Virus record (IMG/VR): IMGVR_UViG_3300050175_000026 | Coordinates: 1 to 37,138 of that record | Strand: one strand, 5' to 3' | From: a virus | DNA length: 37,138 nucleotides | Part shown: positions 14,261 to 19,844 of the stretch, piece by piece | Position numbering within the stretch: position 1 is the first letter of the stretch | How the letters are laid out: each line of letters starts with the position of its first letter | The notes under the pieces: generated by a model | Databases searched by the model: none | What the model was told of the DNA's origin: nothing | The model's input: the letters and a program-made list of their open reading frames with translations, nothing else | Position numbers and translations under genes: made by a program

Positions 14261-14442
14261 CCTCCTGCCAGTGGATCGCCAGCGGCATCGACCCCACGGC
14301 CGACGACTCCTGCAAATGCGGCGAGCCTGCCGAGGGCTCGCCCTACTGTGCAGAACACCGCGCCCTGGCATACTTGCCCAAGCAGGCGCTGGAGAAGAAA
14401 TACCCGGCGCCGCGGCGTGAGTTGAGGAGCGACTACCGATGA
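14257..14442 (+). CDS. GcrA C-terminal-like zinc protein
   Basis: A 61-residue protein. MTSCQWIASGIDPTADDSCK followed by CGEPAEGSPYCAEHRALAYL reproduces the C-terminal pattern of the alphaproteobacterial regulator GcrA (CxW...C.CG.P..G.PYC..H..LAY), here as a free-standing protein. GcrA binds the sigma-70 factor and acts at promoters with GANTC sites. The ATG overlaps the stop of the helix-turn-helix gene (ATGA), so the pair is coupled. It may engage host RNA polymerase; this is inference from motif and context. Confidence 0.65.
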   Translation: MTSCQWIASGIDPTADDSCKCGEPAEGSPYCAEHRALAYLPKQALEKKYPAPRRELRSDYR

Positions 14443-14585
14443 TCGGACACCATGGGGAATACAGCTTGCTGGCCTGCCGAAAATGGAGTGCCCCTGCTCG
14501 TGCAAACCGTACCCCTCCAAATGGCGTCCTGTGCCAACTGGATTCCTCCAAAGACAGCTTGCTGGCCTGCAGGGAGGCGGAGTGA
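14439..14585 (+). CDS. Small hypothetical protein (48 aa) with internal repeat
   Basis: The frame is coupled at both ends (ATGA at 14439, TGATG at 14583-14587). It contains the 17-bp repeat ACAGCTTGCTGGCCTGC twice (14461 and 14554), giving SLLACRKW and SLLACREAE. The codon character is unremarkable. It may be a degenerate spacer that merely carries the next ribosome site. Confidence 0.4.
   Translation: MIGHHGEYSLLACRKWSAPARANRTPPNGVLCQLDSSKDSLLACREAE
14461..14477. repeat. 17-bp direct repeat, copy 1 (period 93)
   Basis: ACAGCTTGCTGGCCTGC is identical to 14554-14570. The second copy abuts AGGGAGGCGGAGTGATG, the start region of the SLOG gene. Confidence 0.8.
14554..14570. repeat. 17-bp direct repeat, copy 2
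   Basis: Identical to 14461-14477. It is followed by AGGGAGGCGGAGTGATG, which is nearly repeated at 14996-15012 before the next gene. Confidence 0.8.
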
Positions 14586-15010
14586 TGTTCGAAGTTTTGC
14601 TGAAGACCGGCGCCACATGGATCGTTTGCGGCGGTCGTGATTTCTCAGACGCTGACATGTTCAAGGCAGCCATGCGGGACATGCTCAGCCTCCGCGGCAT
14701 TCCGGCGCGAGTCGTCCACGGCGGGGCCAACGGCGCGGATAAAATGGCCAGAGATTGGGCAATGGAGCAAATCGGCAGTGCGTCGTGCTGTCCGGCTAAC
14801 TGGGACGTACATGGGAAAGCAGCCGGCCCGATCAGAAACCAAGCGATGGTTGACGACTACGGGGCTTCTCTCGTGGTTGCGTTCCCCGGCGGCCGAGGAA
14901 CGGCTGATCTAGTGCGCCGCGCCAGAGCGGCTGGAATTGACGTTGCCGAGATCGTGCCAAACGACCCACAAGAAAAGCCCCCGGGCCGGGCTTGCAGGAA
15001 GGCGGAGTGA
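14585..15010 (+). CDS. SLOG-fold protein, YspA/DUF2493-like
   Basis: A 141-residue protein. WIVCGGRDFSDADMF (residues 11-25), VVHGGANGADKMARDWA (about 42-58), the RNQAMVDDYGASLVVAFPGG stretch, and GTADLVRRARAAGI define the SLOG Rossmann-like domain of the YspA/DUF2493 type. These domains bind nucleotide-derived ligands; the phage role is unknown. GGAGG seven bases before ATG 14585 fixes the start. The last 14 residues (PQEKPPGRACRKAE) derive from a 23-bp repeat and a start cassette shared with the next gene, so the tail may be acquired. Confidence 0.8.
   Translation: MFEVLLKTGATWIVCGGRDFSDADMFKAAMRDMLSLRGIPARVVHGGANGADKMARDWAMEQIGSASCCPANWDVHGKAAGPIRNQAMVDDYGASLVVAFPGGRGTADLVRRARAAGIDVAEIVPNDPQEKPPGRACRKAE
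14965..14987. repeat. 23-bp direct repeat, copy 1
   Basis: The 23 bases here are identical to 15179-15201 (core AAGAAAAGCCCCCGGGCC). Copy 1 lies in the 3' end of the SLOG gene and forms a short AAGCCC/GGGCTT hairpin with the following bases. Confidence 0.85.
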
Positions 15011-15225
15011 TGGATGACCGCCAGCGCCTGGAGCTCTATGGACACGAGTCTGACATTCACATGGATTCGTGCAGCCTCTGCGGCATGTCAGGGCTTGAGG
15101 AGGTTCAGTCCGGCGTGCGGCTCTGCCCGATCTGGCGGACATGGAAGTTCCAGCTCGCGCGCCTGTGGCGGTGCTTGGCCCACAAGAAAAGCCCCCGGGC
15201 CGAAACCCGAGGGCTTAACTCTTGA
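15010..15225 (+). CDS. Small Cys-containing protein (71 aa)
   Basis: TGATG coupling to the SLOG gene and GGAAGG upstream support ATG 15010. A CSLC knuckle (residues 18-21) and a later Cys suggest metal binding; an aromatic basic region follows. The C-terminal KKSPRAETRGLNS is encoded by the second copy of the 23-bp repeat and its hairpin. An overlapping frame from 15014 is rejected. Function unknown. Confidence 0.6.
   Translation: MDDRQRLELYGHESDIHMDSCSLCGMSGLEEVQSGVRLCPIWRTWKFQLARLWRCLAHKKSPRAETRGLNS
15179..15201. repeat. 23-bp direct repeat, copy 2
   Basis: Identical to 14965-14987, 214 bases apart. This copy supplies the left arm of a terminator-like hairpin ending the 71-residue gene. 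Confidence 0.85.
15188..15225 (+). terminator. Terminator-like hairpin at the gene end
   Basis: AAGCCC-C-CGGG pairs with CCCG-A-GGGCTT around a CCGAAA loop, leaving one mismatch. AACTCTT follows, so the U-tract is weak. It ends the small Cys protein gene and precedes a 400-base gene-free stretch. Confidence 0.5.
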
Positions 15226-15632
15226 CGCAGCTCCCTGGCGAGAGGTAACGTCGTGATCTACACATCCACAGATAGGGCGAATGTAGCCCCTCGGTCCCGG
15301 CCTAGCAAGGTAAAACACGGGGCTACCGAGACCGCCTCCGGATTTGATCACCGGCAGCAAAGAGGACGGGCACCGAAGCCCACGTGCCCCGCGGGTCGTC
15401 TGAGAGGCCCCGGGACGCCGCCGAGTGACATTGACACTCTCTCCAGCGATGACCCCCGCCAGGCAGCTCCAAAGCCTGGATTGGCACTCCCCCGGGTGGC
15501 CGCAAGGCCTGGTCGCTTCTCAGATGCCTAAGGACCCCTCAACGGCTCCGGCAGACAGAGGCCCCCGCAAGGGGCTTCTATGCCTGCGTTTCCTAACTCA
15601 CCAACAGACAGCTAGCCTAAGGAGTTAATCTC
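15226..15632 (+). ncRNA. Gene-free stretch, candidate structured RNA
   Basis: No convincing gene lies here; a 92-residue frame from GTG 15253 has a low-complexity Pro/Arg/Ser-rich product. Several complementary arms occur: GTAGCCCC (15283-15290) with GGGGCTAC (15319-15326); GGGCAC (15368-15373) with GTGCCC (15384-15389); AGCGA (15445-15449) with TCGCT (15513-15517) enclosing CCAGGC/GCCTGG (15459/15474) and GGCC-GCAA-GGCC (15498-15509); and AGGCCCC-CGCAA-GGGGCTT (15559-15577). The GCAA loop is a GNRA tetraloop. It could be a long 5' leader of the DUF5131 gene or a separate RNA. Confidence 0.45.
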
Positions 15633-16601
15633 ATGGCTGACAACAGCAAGATAGAATGGACCGACGCGACCTGGAACCCGATTACCGGTTGCAGCGTCAT
15701 TTCCCCCGGATGCACCAACTGCTACGCGATGCGCCTTGCTGGCACGCGGCTGAAGGACCACCCCTCGCGCGCCGGATTGACGGACCCGAGCAAGGCTGGG
15801 CCAGTGTGGAATGGCAATCTGAAGTTCAACGAGCAGTGGCTTGACCAGCCTTTGCGCTGGCGTCGACCGCGGATGATCTTCGTCTGTGCGCATGGTGATC
15901 TCTTCCATGAGAAGGTGCCAGACGATTGGATCGATCAGGTCTTTGCCGTGACCGCAATGGCACCGCAACACGTCTTCCAGATCCTCACGAAGCGCGTGGA
16001 TCGCATGAGTTCCTACATCTTGGAATTGGCCAAGGCGCCAGCGGATCGCCTTCACCACGCTACCTTAGAGGCTGGCTTTGAGGACGAAGCGGGCTGCGCC
16101 GTCGCCAATTGGATTAACGGGTTTTCACGATGGCGGCACATGTCTGACGATAAGAATCCCCTTGATGGTAGCAAGCCGCGGTGGCCCCTACCGAACGTCT
16201 GGCTCGGCTTCTCTGCCGAGGATCAGCAGCGCTTTGACGAGCGGTGGCCACACGTCGGCCCGCTCGCCGGCGAGGGATGGGTCACCTGGCTCTCTGCCGA
16301 ACCGCTCCTGGGGCCGCTCGACATCGGAAATGGTGTCGCCTACGACGGAGAAGGTGGCTTTGACCCGCTCTACCCGAAGCTCGATTGGGTGGTCGCCGGC
16401 GGCGAGAGCGGGGCCGGCGCGCGGCCGATGCACCCGGATTGGCCCAGATCTCTCCGGGACCAGTGCCAGGCAGGCGGCGTGGCCTACCACTTCAAGCAGT
16501 GGGGGTCTTGGGATTCGGCCGGCTCTCACGTTGGAAAAAAGGCCGCTGGACGTGTCCTCGACGGCCGAACCTGGGACGAAATGCCGGGAGCAACCCAATG
16601 A
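15633..16601 (+). CDS. Phage Gp37/Gp68 family protein (DUF5131)
   Basis: A 322-residue protein. The opening (MADNSKIEWTDATWNPITGC), then PGCTNCYAMRLA, gives a C20-x6-C27-x2-C30 cluster. Later blocks include MIFVCAHGDLFHEKVPDDWI, FQILTKRVDRM, LPNVWLGFSAEDQ, WLSAEPLLGPLD, WVVAGGESGAGARPMHPDW and AYHFKQWGSW. All are hallmarks of the Gp37/Gp68 family, which resembles radical-SAM proteins with a three-cysteine iron-sulfur site. The reaction is not established. TAAGGAG precedes the ATG. It is coupled (ATGA) to the next gene and then to a PAPS-reductase-like gene, so they may form a modification module. Confidence 0.88.
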   Translation: MADNSKIEWTDATWNPITGCSVISPGCTNCYAMRLAGTRLKDHPSRAGLTDPSKAGPVWNGNLKFNEQWLDQPLRWRRPRMIFVCAHGDLFHEKVPDDWIDQVFAVTAMAPQHVFQILTKRVDRMSSYILELAKAPADRLHHATLEAGFEDEAGCAVANWINGFSRWRHMSDDKNPLDGSKPRWPLPNVWLGFSAEDQQRFDERWPHVGPLAGEGWVTWLSAEPLLGPLDIGNGVAYDGEGGFDPLYPKLDWVVAGGESGAGARPMHPDWPRSLRDQCQAGGVAYHFKQWGSWDSAGSHVGKKAAGRVLDGRTWDEMPGATQ

Positions 16602-17005
16602 CCGACTCTTTCCAAATGCACGACACCTTCCCCATGGACCAGGCCTACATCGACAAGGCCCGCAAGCGCGGCTTCGATCGCGAGGCAGCCCTGAAGGAGT
16701 TCGACGGCTTCAAGGCTTACTGGATCGCTCAGGGCAAGAGCCGCACGCCGCGAGGCTGGCTGCAATGCTGGGACAACCGCCTAGCCGCGCAAGCCCAGCA
16801 CCGTGCCACCTGCAACGGCATGCCGCGGAACCGCTTCGAGCGCCGGCCGCAGAACGACACGATCATCCCAGGCCCGCGCATGGTGTGGGTTGGTGGCATG
16901 GGCTACGACTTCCTGAAGATCCTCCCCCTCAAGCACAAGCAGGCAAGCGGCCAACCTCTAGACCCTGACGAGCAAGCAGCACTGGAGGCATGGAATGCAG
17001 GTTAA
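16598..17005 (+). CDS. DnaT-like / replication-associated domain protein
   Basis: A 135-residue protein. Residues 14-60 (MDQAYIDKARKRGFDREAAL, KEFDGFKAYWIAQGKSRTPR, then GWLQCWDNRL) match the short helical module found at the C-terminus of phage replication proteins and in DnaT (a ...F..Y....G....DW...W..W pattern). The rest is basic and ends in DPDEQAALEAWNAG. It may bind single-stranded DNA or recruit the host primosome. The assignment rests on this pattern and is moderate. ATGA coupling to the DUF5131 gene. Confidence 0.55.
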   Translation: MTDSFQMHDTFPMDQAYIDKARKRGFDREAALKEFDGFKAYWIAQGKSRTPRGWLQCWDNRLAAQAQHRATCNGMPRNRFERRPQNDTIIPGPRMVWVGGMGYDFLKILPLKHKQASGQPLDPDEQAALEAWNAG

Positions 17006-17750
17006 GCGCGACGAAAACGGCATCGCCCATATCGTCTCATTGTCTGGTGGCAAAGACTCAACAGCCATGGCCCTTCGGTTGGCTGAGTTGTATCCGGATC
17101 GGCCCTTCACCTACATCTGTACGCCAACCGGCAATGAGCTGCCCGCCATGTTCGATCACTGGCGGAACCTCGGGAACATTCTCGGCAAGCCCTTGATTCC
17201 AATCATGGCTCACACAGGTTTGGAGGGGATCTGCGACGAGCAAGGCGCGCTGCCTAATTTCCGAATGCGGTTCTGTACGCGGCTATTGAAGCTTGCGCCA
17301 GCGGGCCGCTTTCTGGTGTCGCAAATGCCTTGCATTGCATACGTGGGGCTGAGAGCGGACGAAGAAATGCGCGAGGGCGCGCGGCGCGGCGGAGACTATC
17401 TGCCGGCGGACATTGAAGGCGTTCAGCAGGTCTACCCCATGCGGGAATGGGGCTGGGGGCTTGCGGAGGTTCTGGGGTTCCTTGACGAGCGGGGCATTGA
17501 TATCCCGGCGCGGACTGATTGTGCCTGGTGCTTCTATCAGACGCTCTACGAATGGTATCGACTTTGGGCCGATCACTTGGCGCTGTACCTTGCTGGCGAA
17601 GACATGGAGGCCCGCTTTGGCTACAGCTTCCGTTCGCCTCAGCGCGATACGCAGCCGACTTTTCTCAAGGATCTGCGCGCTAAGTTCGAAGCCGGGTATA
17701 TCCCAAAACAGCGCAAGCGACCTGACATGTGCGGCGTTTGCGCCCGGTAG
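16995..17750 (+). CDS. PAPS reductase / DndC-like ATP-pyrophosphatase family protein
   Basis: A 251-residue protein. The P-loop SGGKDST (residues 17-23), a following helix, YICTPTGNELP, and later RFCTRLLK, GLRADEEMREGARRGGDY, DCAWCFYQT and a C-terminal MCGVC identify the phosphoadenosine phosphosulfate reductase-like N-type ATP pyrophosphatase family. These adenylate a substrate for sulfur or other group transfer; phage members are common but of unknown substrate. The start overlaps the upstream gene by 11 bases. CACTGGAGG before it resembles the cassette before the next gene. Confidence 0.85.
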   Translation: MQVKRDENGIAHIVSLSGGKDSTAMALRLAELYPDRPFTYICTPTGNELPAMFDHWRNLGNILGKPLIPIMAHTGLEGICDEQGALPNFRMRFCTRLLKLAPAGRFLVSQMPCIAYVGLRADEEMREGARRGGDYLPADIEGVQQVYPMREWGWGLAEVLGFLDERGIDIPARTDCAWCFYQTLYEWYRLWADHLALYLAGEDMEARFGYSFRSPQRDTQPTFLKDLRAKFEAGYIPKQRKRPDMCGVCAR

Positions 17751-17765
17751 CACTGGAGCAATGGA

Positions 17766-18260
17766 ATGAAACGCCCTGACATCTGCGGCCAATTCAGATC
17801 CGGAGGCTTCGAATACGCAGGCGTGAAATACTGCACGGCATGCTTTCACCCGAAGGAGGCTCACATGAAACTCACCCCCACAGACGAAGCAGCCATGGGC
17901 ACGGTAACGGCTGAGACTGATCTAACCGTCCCGGATCTCCTGAAGGCCGACAAGGGCCTGGCTGAGAAGCTCACGAAGACGAATGCGCTGGTTGGTGAGC
18001 CAGACGAGAACGGCTGGATGCCGATTGACGACGCAAGTGGCGGCGAGATCATTGCAGGGTGGTGGTCTGCCGGCGTTTGGATGGTACGGCCCGCTTGGTA
18101 TGATCACGGTTTTCTATGGAAAGAACAGGGATTTGGGCATCGGATTGAGGCTGAGGGCTGGTGGTCATATGTCAATTCTGTCGGACAGGAGAAGATCTAC
18201 CCCACACATTTCCTGCCGCACACGAGCCTCCCCGCCCCTCCCAAAGACGAGCCCAGATAG
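17766..18260 (+). CDS. Zinc knuckle plus DUF551-like protein
   Basis: A 164-residue protein. Residues 1-33 form a small Cys/His unit (CGQF...YCTACFHPKEAH). The C-terminal part (WMPIDDASGGEIIAGWWSAG, GWWSYVNSVGQEKIYPTHFL) resembles DUF551. Two starts are possible: ATG 17766 with GGAG seven bases upstream, and ATG 17865 (MKLTPTDEA) with a perfect AAGGAGG. Both may be used, giving proteins with and without the knuckle. KRPDICG at the N-terminus echoes KRPDMCG at the end of the preceding protein, a local duplication. Confidence 0.6.
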   Translation: MKRPDICGQFRSGGFEYAGVKYCTACFHPKEAHMKLTPTDEAAMGTVTAETDLTVPDLLKADKGLAEKLTKTNALVGEPDENGWMPIDDASGGEIIAGWWSAGVWMVRPAWYDHGFLWKEQGFGHRIEAEGWWSYVNSVGQEKIYPTHFLPHTSLPAPPKDEPR

Positions 18261-18273
18261 GAATATGTGACTG

Positions 18274-18301
18274 TTGACGGGTGCCTGTAATCATGTATCA
18301 T
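18274..18301 (+). promoter_or_regulatory. Promoter for a probably leaderless gene
   Basis: TTGACG (18274-18279), a 16-base spacer and TATCAT (18296-18301). The expected start point is about seven bases downstream, at the ATG of the next gene (18308). No ribosome site precedes that ATG, so a leaderless transcript is likely. Confidence 0.5.
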
Positions 18302-18307
18302 GAAGTC

Positions 18308-18565
18308 ATGAAACCTGAGACACACATTCCTGTCCCCAGTGGTGACGGCCGCGGTGCTAGGCCAGTTTACATTCAGCATTTAAGGAAGCTTGATGTTGGG
18401 CAGTCCTTGTTTTTCGCAGACAAGGAATTTTCTGCCGACCTTGGGCAGATAGGCGTAGGTGTTCGTGTGGCAGCAAGGCGTGCGTGGGGAATCGGAACCT
18501 TTGTCACGCGCACTATGGAAGATCCCAAGCGCGGCCTCGGCGTCCGCGTCTGGCGCACCGGCTAG
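18308..18565 (+). CDS. Hypothetical phage protein (85 aa)
   Basis: A basic protein with a short beta-like core (LRKLDVGQSLFFADKEFSAD) and a C-terminal RGLGVRVWRTG ending that recurs in small phage early proteins. ATG 18308 coincides with the predicted transcript start of the promoter upstream; ATG 18293 and GTG 18281 are in frame but would lie in the promoter. No clear ribosome site. Function unknown. Confidence 0.65.
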   Translation: MKPETHIPVPSGDGRGARPVYIQHLRKLDVGQSLFFADKEFSADLGQIGVGVRVAARRAWGIGTFVTRTMEDPKRGLGVRVWRTG

Positions 18566-18579
18566 TGAGGCAGCATGAC
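18566..18579. repeat. 14-bp start-site cassette, copy 1
   Basis: TGAGGCAGCATGAC is identical to 18759-18772. Each copy carries a GAGG ribosome site, the ATG and the next two bases of adjacent genes. Confidence 0.75.
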
Positions 18580-18775
18580 ATTCAACCAGATCAGATTTCT
18601 GACGCGCGCCGCATGGGCCATCGGCTGCCTTTCAAGTATGTGGGTTGGCGCTGCGCATGCGAATGAAATGTGGTGGGTCGAGCTGGTTTGCATGCTGGTT
18701 TTGTTCGGTTCGGGTTACATGTTGTATCGAGCAAATATTGCTTTGATAGACAAGGATCTGAGGCAGCATGACTGA
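18575..18775 (+). CDS. Small two-helix membrane protein (66 aa)
   Basis: Two apolar helices (about residues 9-27, LTRAAWAIGCLSSMWVGAAH; and 33-52, WWVELVCMLVLFGSGYMLY) followed by a charged tail (IALIDKDLRQHD). Holin-like in shape but located among accessory genes, so an envelope or exclusion role is equally likely. The ribosome site is the shared 14-bp cassette. Confidence 0.62.
   Translation: MTFNQIRFLTRAAWAIGCLSSMWVGAAHANEMWWVELVCMLVLFGSGYMLYRANIALIDKDLRQHD
18759..18772. repeat. 14-bp start-site cassette, copy 2
   Basis: Identical to 18566-18579. It provides the start region of the J-domain gene. Confidence 0.75.
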
Positions 18776-19334
18776 GGCATATCCACTTCAGTGGCCAGTC
18801 GGCCGTCCGCGCACCAAGCGGCCGGAGCGCAGCAGGTTCAATGTGAGCTTTGCCGATGCGCGGGACTCCCTGTTCAATGAGCTTCGGCTTATGGGCGCGC
18901 GCCTCCCGGTCCTATCCACCAACATTTCCCTGCGCCGTGACGGCTTGCCCTATGCAAACCAGCCGGAGCCCGAAGACCGCGGCATCGCTGTATATTTCGA
19001 ATGGAAGGGCCGGCAAATGGCGTTCGGCTGCGATCGCTGGGACCGGACCCGTGACAACGTCCAGGCCGTACGCCATACAATTGCGGCTTTGCGCGGGTTG
19101 GATCGCTGGGGGACCGGCGACATGGTAGAATCAGCCTTCACCGGCTTCGAGGCGCTTCCGCCGCCCGAGCAGTGGTGGAATGTCCTGGAATGTGCCCCAG
19201 ACTCGCCTGCGGAAGCCGTACATAGCGCCTTCAAGGAAAAGGCGCTGTCCACCCATCCGGATCGCGGCGGCTCCACAGAGGCTTTCCAACGTGTTCAGCG
19301 GGCATATGCGCAATCGAAGGAAATGCACGCATGA
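18768..19334 (+). CDS. Phage J-domain protein
   Basis: A 188-residue protein. Residues 136-182 form a J-domain (WWNVLECAPDSPAEAVHSAF, KEKALSTHPDRGGSTEAFQR) with the essential HPD at 163-165. J-domains activate the ATPase of Hsp70 (DnaK). The N-terminal 125 residues are a phage-specific domain (VLSTNISLRRDGLPY, GIAVYFEWKGRQMAFGCDRW, DNVQAVRHTIAALRGLDRWG) seen fused to J-domains in many temperate phages. It probably recruits host DnaK to a replication complex, as lambda P is acted upon by DnaJ/DnaK; this is inference. Confidence 0.85.
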   Translation: MTEAYPLQWPVGRPRTKRPERSRFNVSFADARDSLFNELRLMGARLPVLSTNISLRRDGLPYANQPEPEDRGIAVYFEWKGRQMAFGCDRWDRTRDNVQAVRHTIAALRGLDRWGTGDMVESAFTGFEALPPPEQWWNVLECAPDSPAEAVHSAFKEKALSTHPDRGGSTEAFQRVQRAYAQSKEMHA

Positions 19335-19844
19335 GACATTCCCGGCAGGCGCTGATGGTGGCGGTATCCGAAAGGGCCGCGGGCTTGGACTCCTTGCCTT
19401 CAGCACCTTCTAGCGCCCATGTAGCCGCCCGCCCGGAGCGGTGCCGGAATTCCGGGCAACTCATTGCACGTGCCAAGCCGTCAGCCATGCTGATCGTGAA
19501 GGCACGAGAGTCGGTGGAAGTCCGGCAAGGTATGGAAAAGCACTTACCCCGAGTAGTGCTGGGGTGGCATCCTGGGACAGTAGGCGGACAGGACCGGGCA
19601 AACGTCAGCCAAGGCGCGACTGTCGTGAGAGAGCGGCAACTACCCCACCCTTGCGGTGTTCCCTGCTGGAGGAGCCGCTGACGGGCCTTGCCGGGCGGTA
19701 AATCGGAAACTGGCCAGTCAGCAGGGAACATCGGAAAGGTGGCGGCGTGGAAAGCAGAAGCGTCGGCTTACGGGAACCGTGTGGTGCAGTGGATGCTGGC
19801 CCACCTTTCCACTAAACTGGTTTAACCATTTGAGAGGGAACGCA
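19335..19844 (+). ncRNA. Gene-free stretch, candidate large structured RNA
   Basis: 510 bases without a credible gene. Between 19431 and 19810 lie many perfect complementary arms: GCCCGGA/TCCGGGC (19431/19451); CGTGCC/GGCACG (19469/19501) enclosing TCAGC-CAT-GCTGA; AGCACT/AGTGCT (19539/19555); GGGTGG/CCACCC (19562/19645) enclosing GACAGT/ACTGTC (19576/19619); a 12-bp helix TGTTCCCTGCTG/CAGCAGGGAACA (19657-19668/19719-19730); and a 10-bp helix GGAAAGGTGG/CCACCTTTCC (19733-19742/19801-19810) enclosing ACGG-GAA-CCGT. Together they form a nested, multi-domain fold of about 380 bases. No known RNA family is recognised with confidence. Confidence 0.6.
19822..19829 (+). promoter_or_regulatory. TTAACCAT box, CtrA-like
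   Basis: An exact TTAACCAT lies 16 bases before the ATG of the exported protein gene, directly after the structured stretch. Linked to CtrA in alphaproteobacteria by literature knowledge; use here is inference. Confidence 0.35.

Noticed and set aside
15253-15531. 92-residue plus-strand frame
   Set aside because: GTG start without a clear ribosome site, low-complexity product, and the DNA forms several hairpins; kept only as a gene-free stretch.
19539-19565. H-type pseudoknot from AGCACT, ACCCC, AGTGCT, GGGGT
   Set aside because: There is no loop between the second and fourth arms, so both helices cannot form together; at most they are alternatives.
19331-19731. Open frames on both strands in the stretch after the J-domain gene
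   Set aside because: Products are Pro/Ser/Arg-rich without domains or ribosome sites, and overlap the complementary arms of the candidate RNA.
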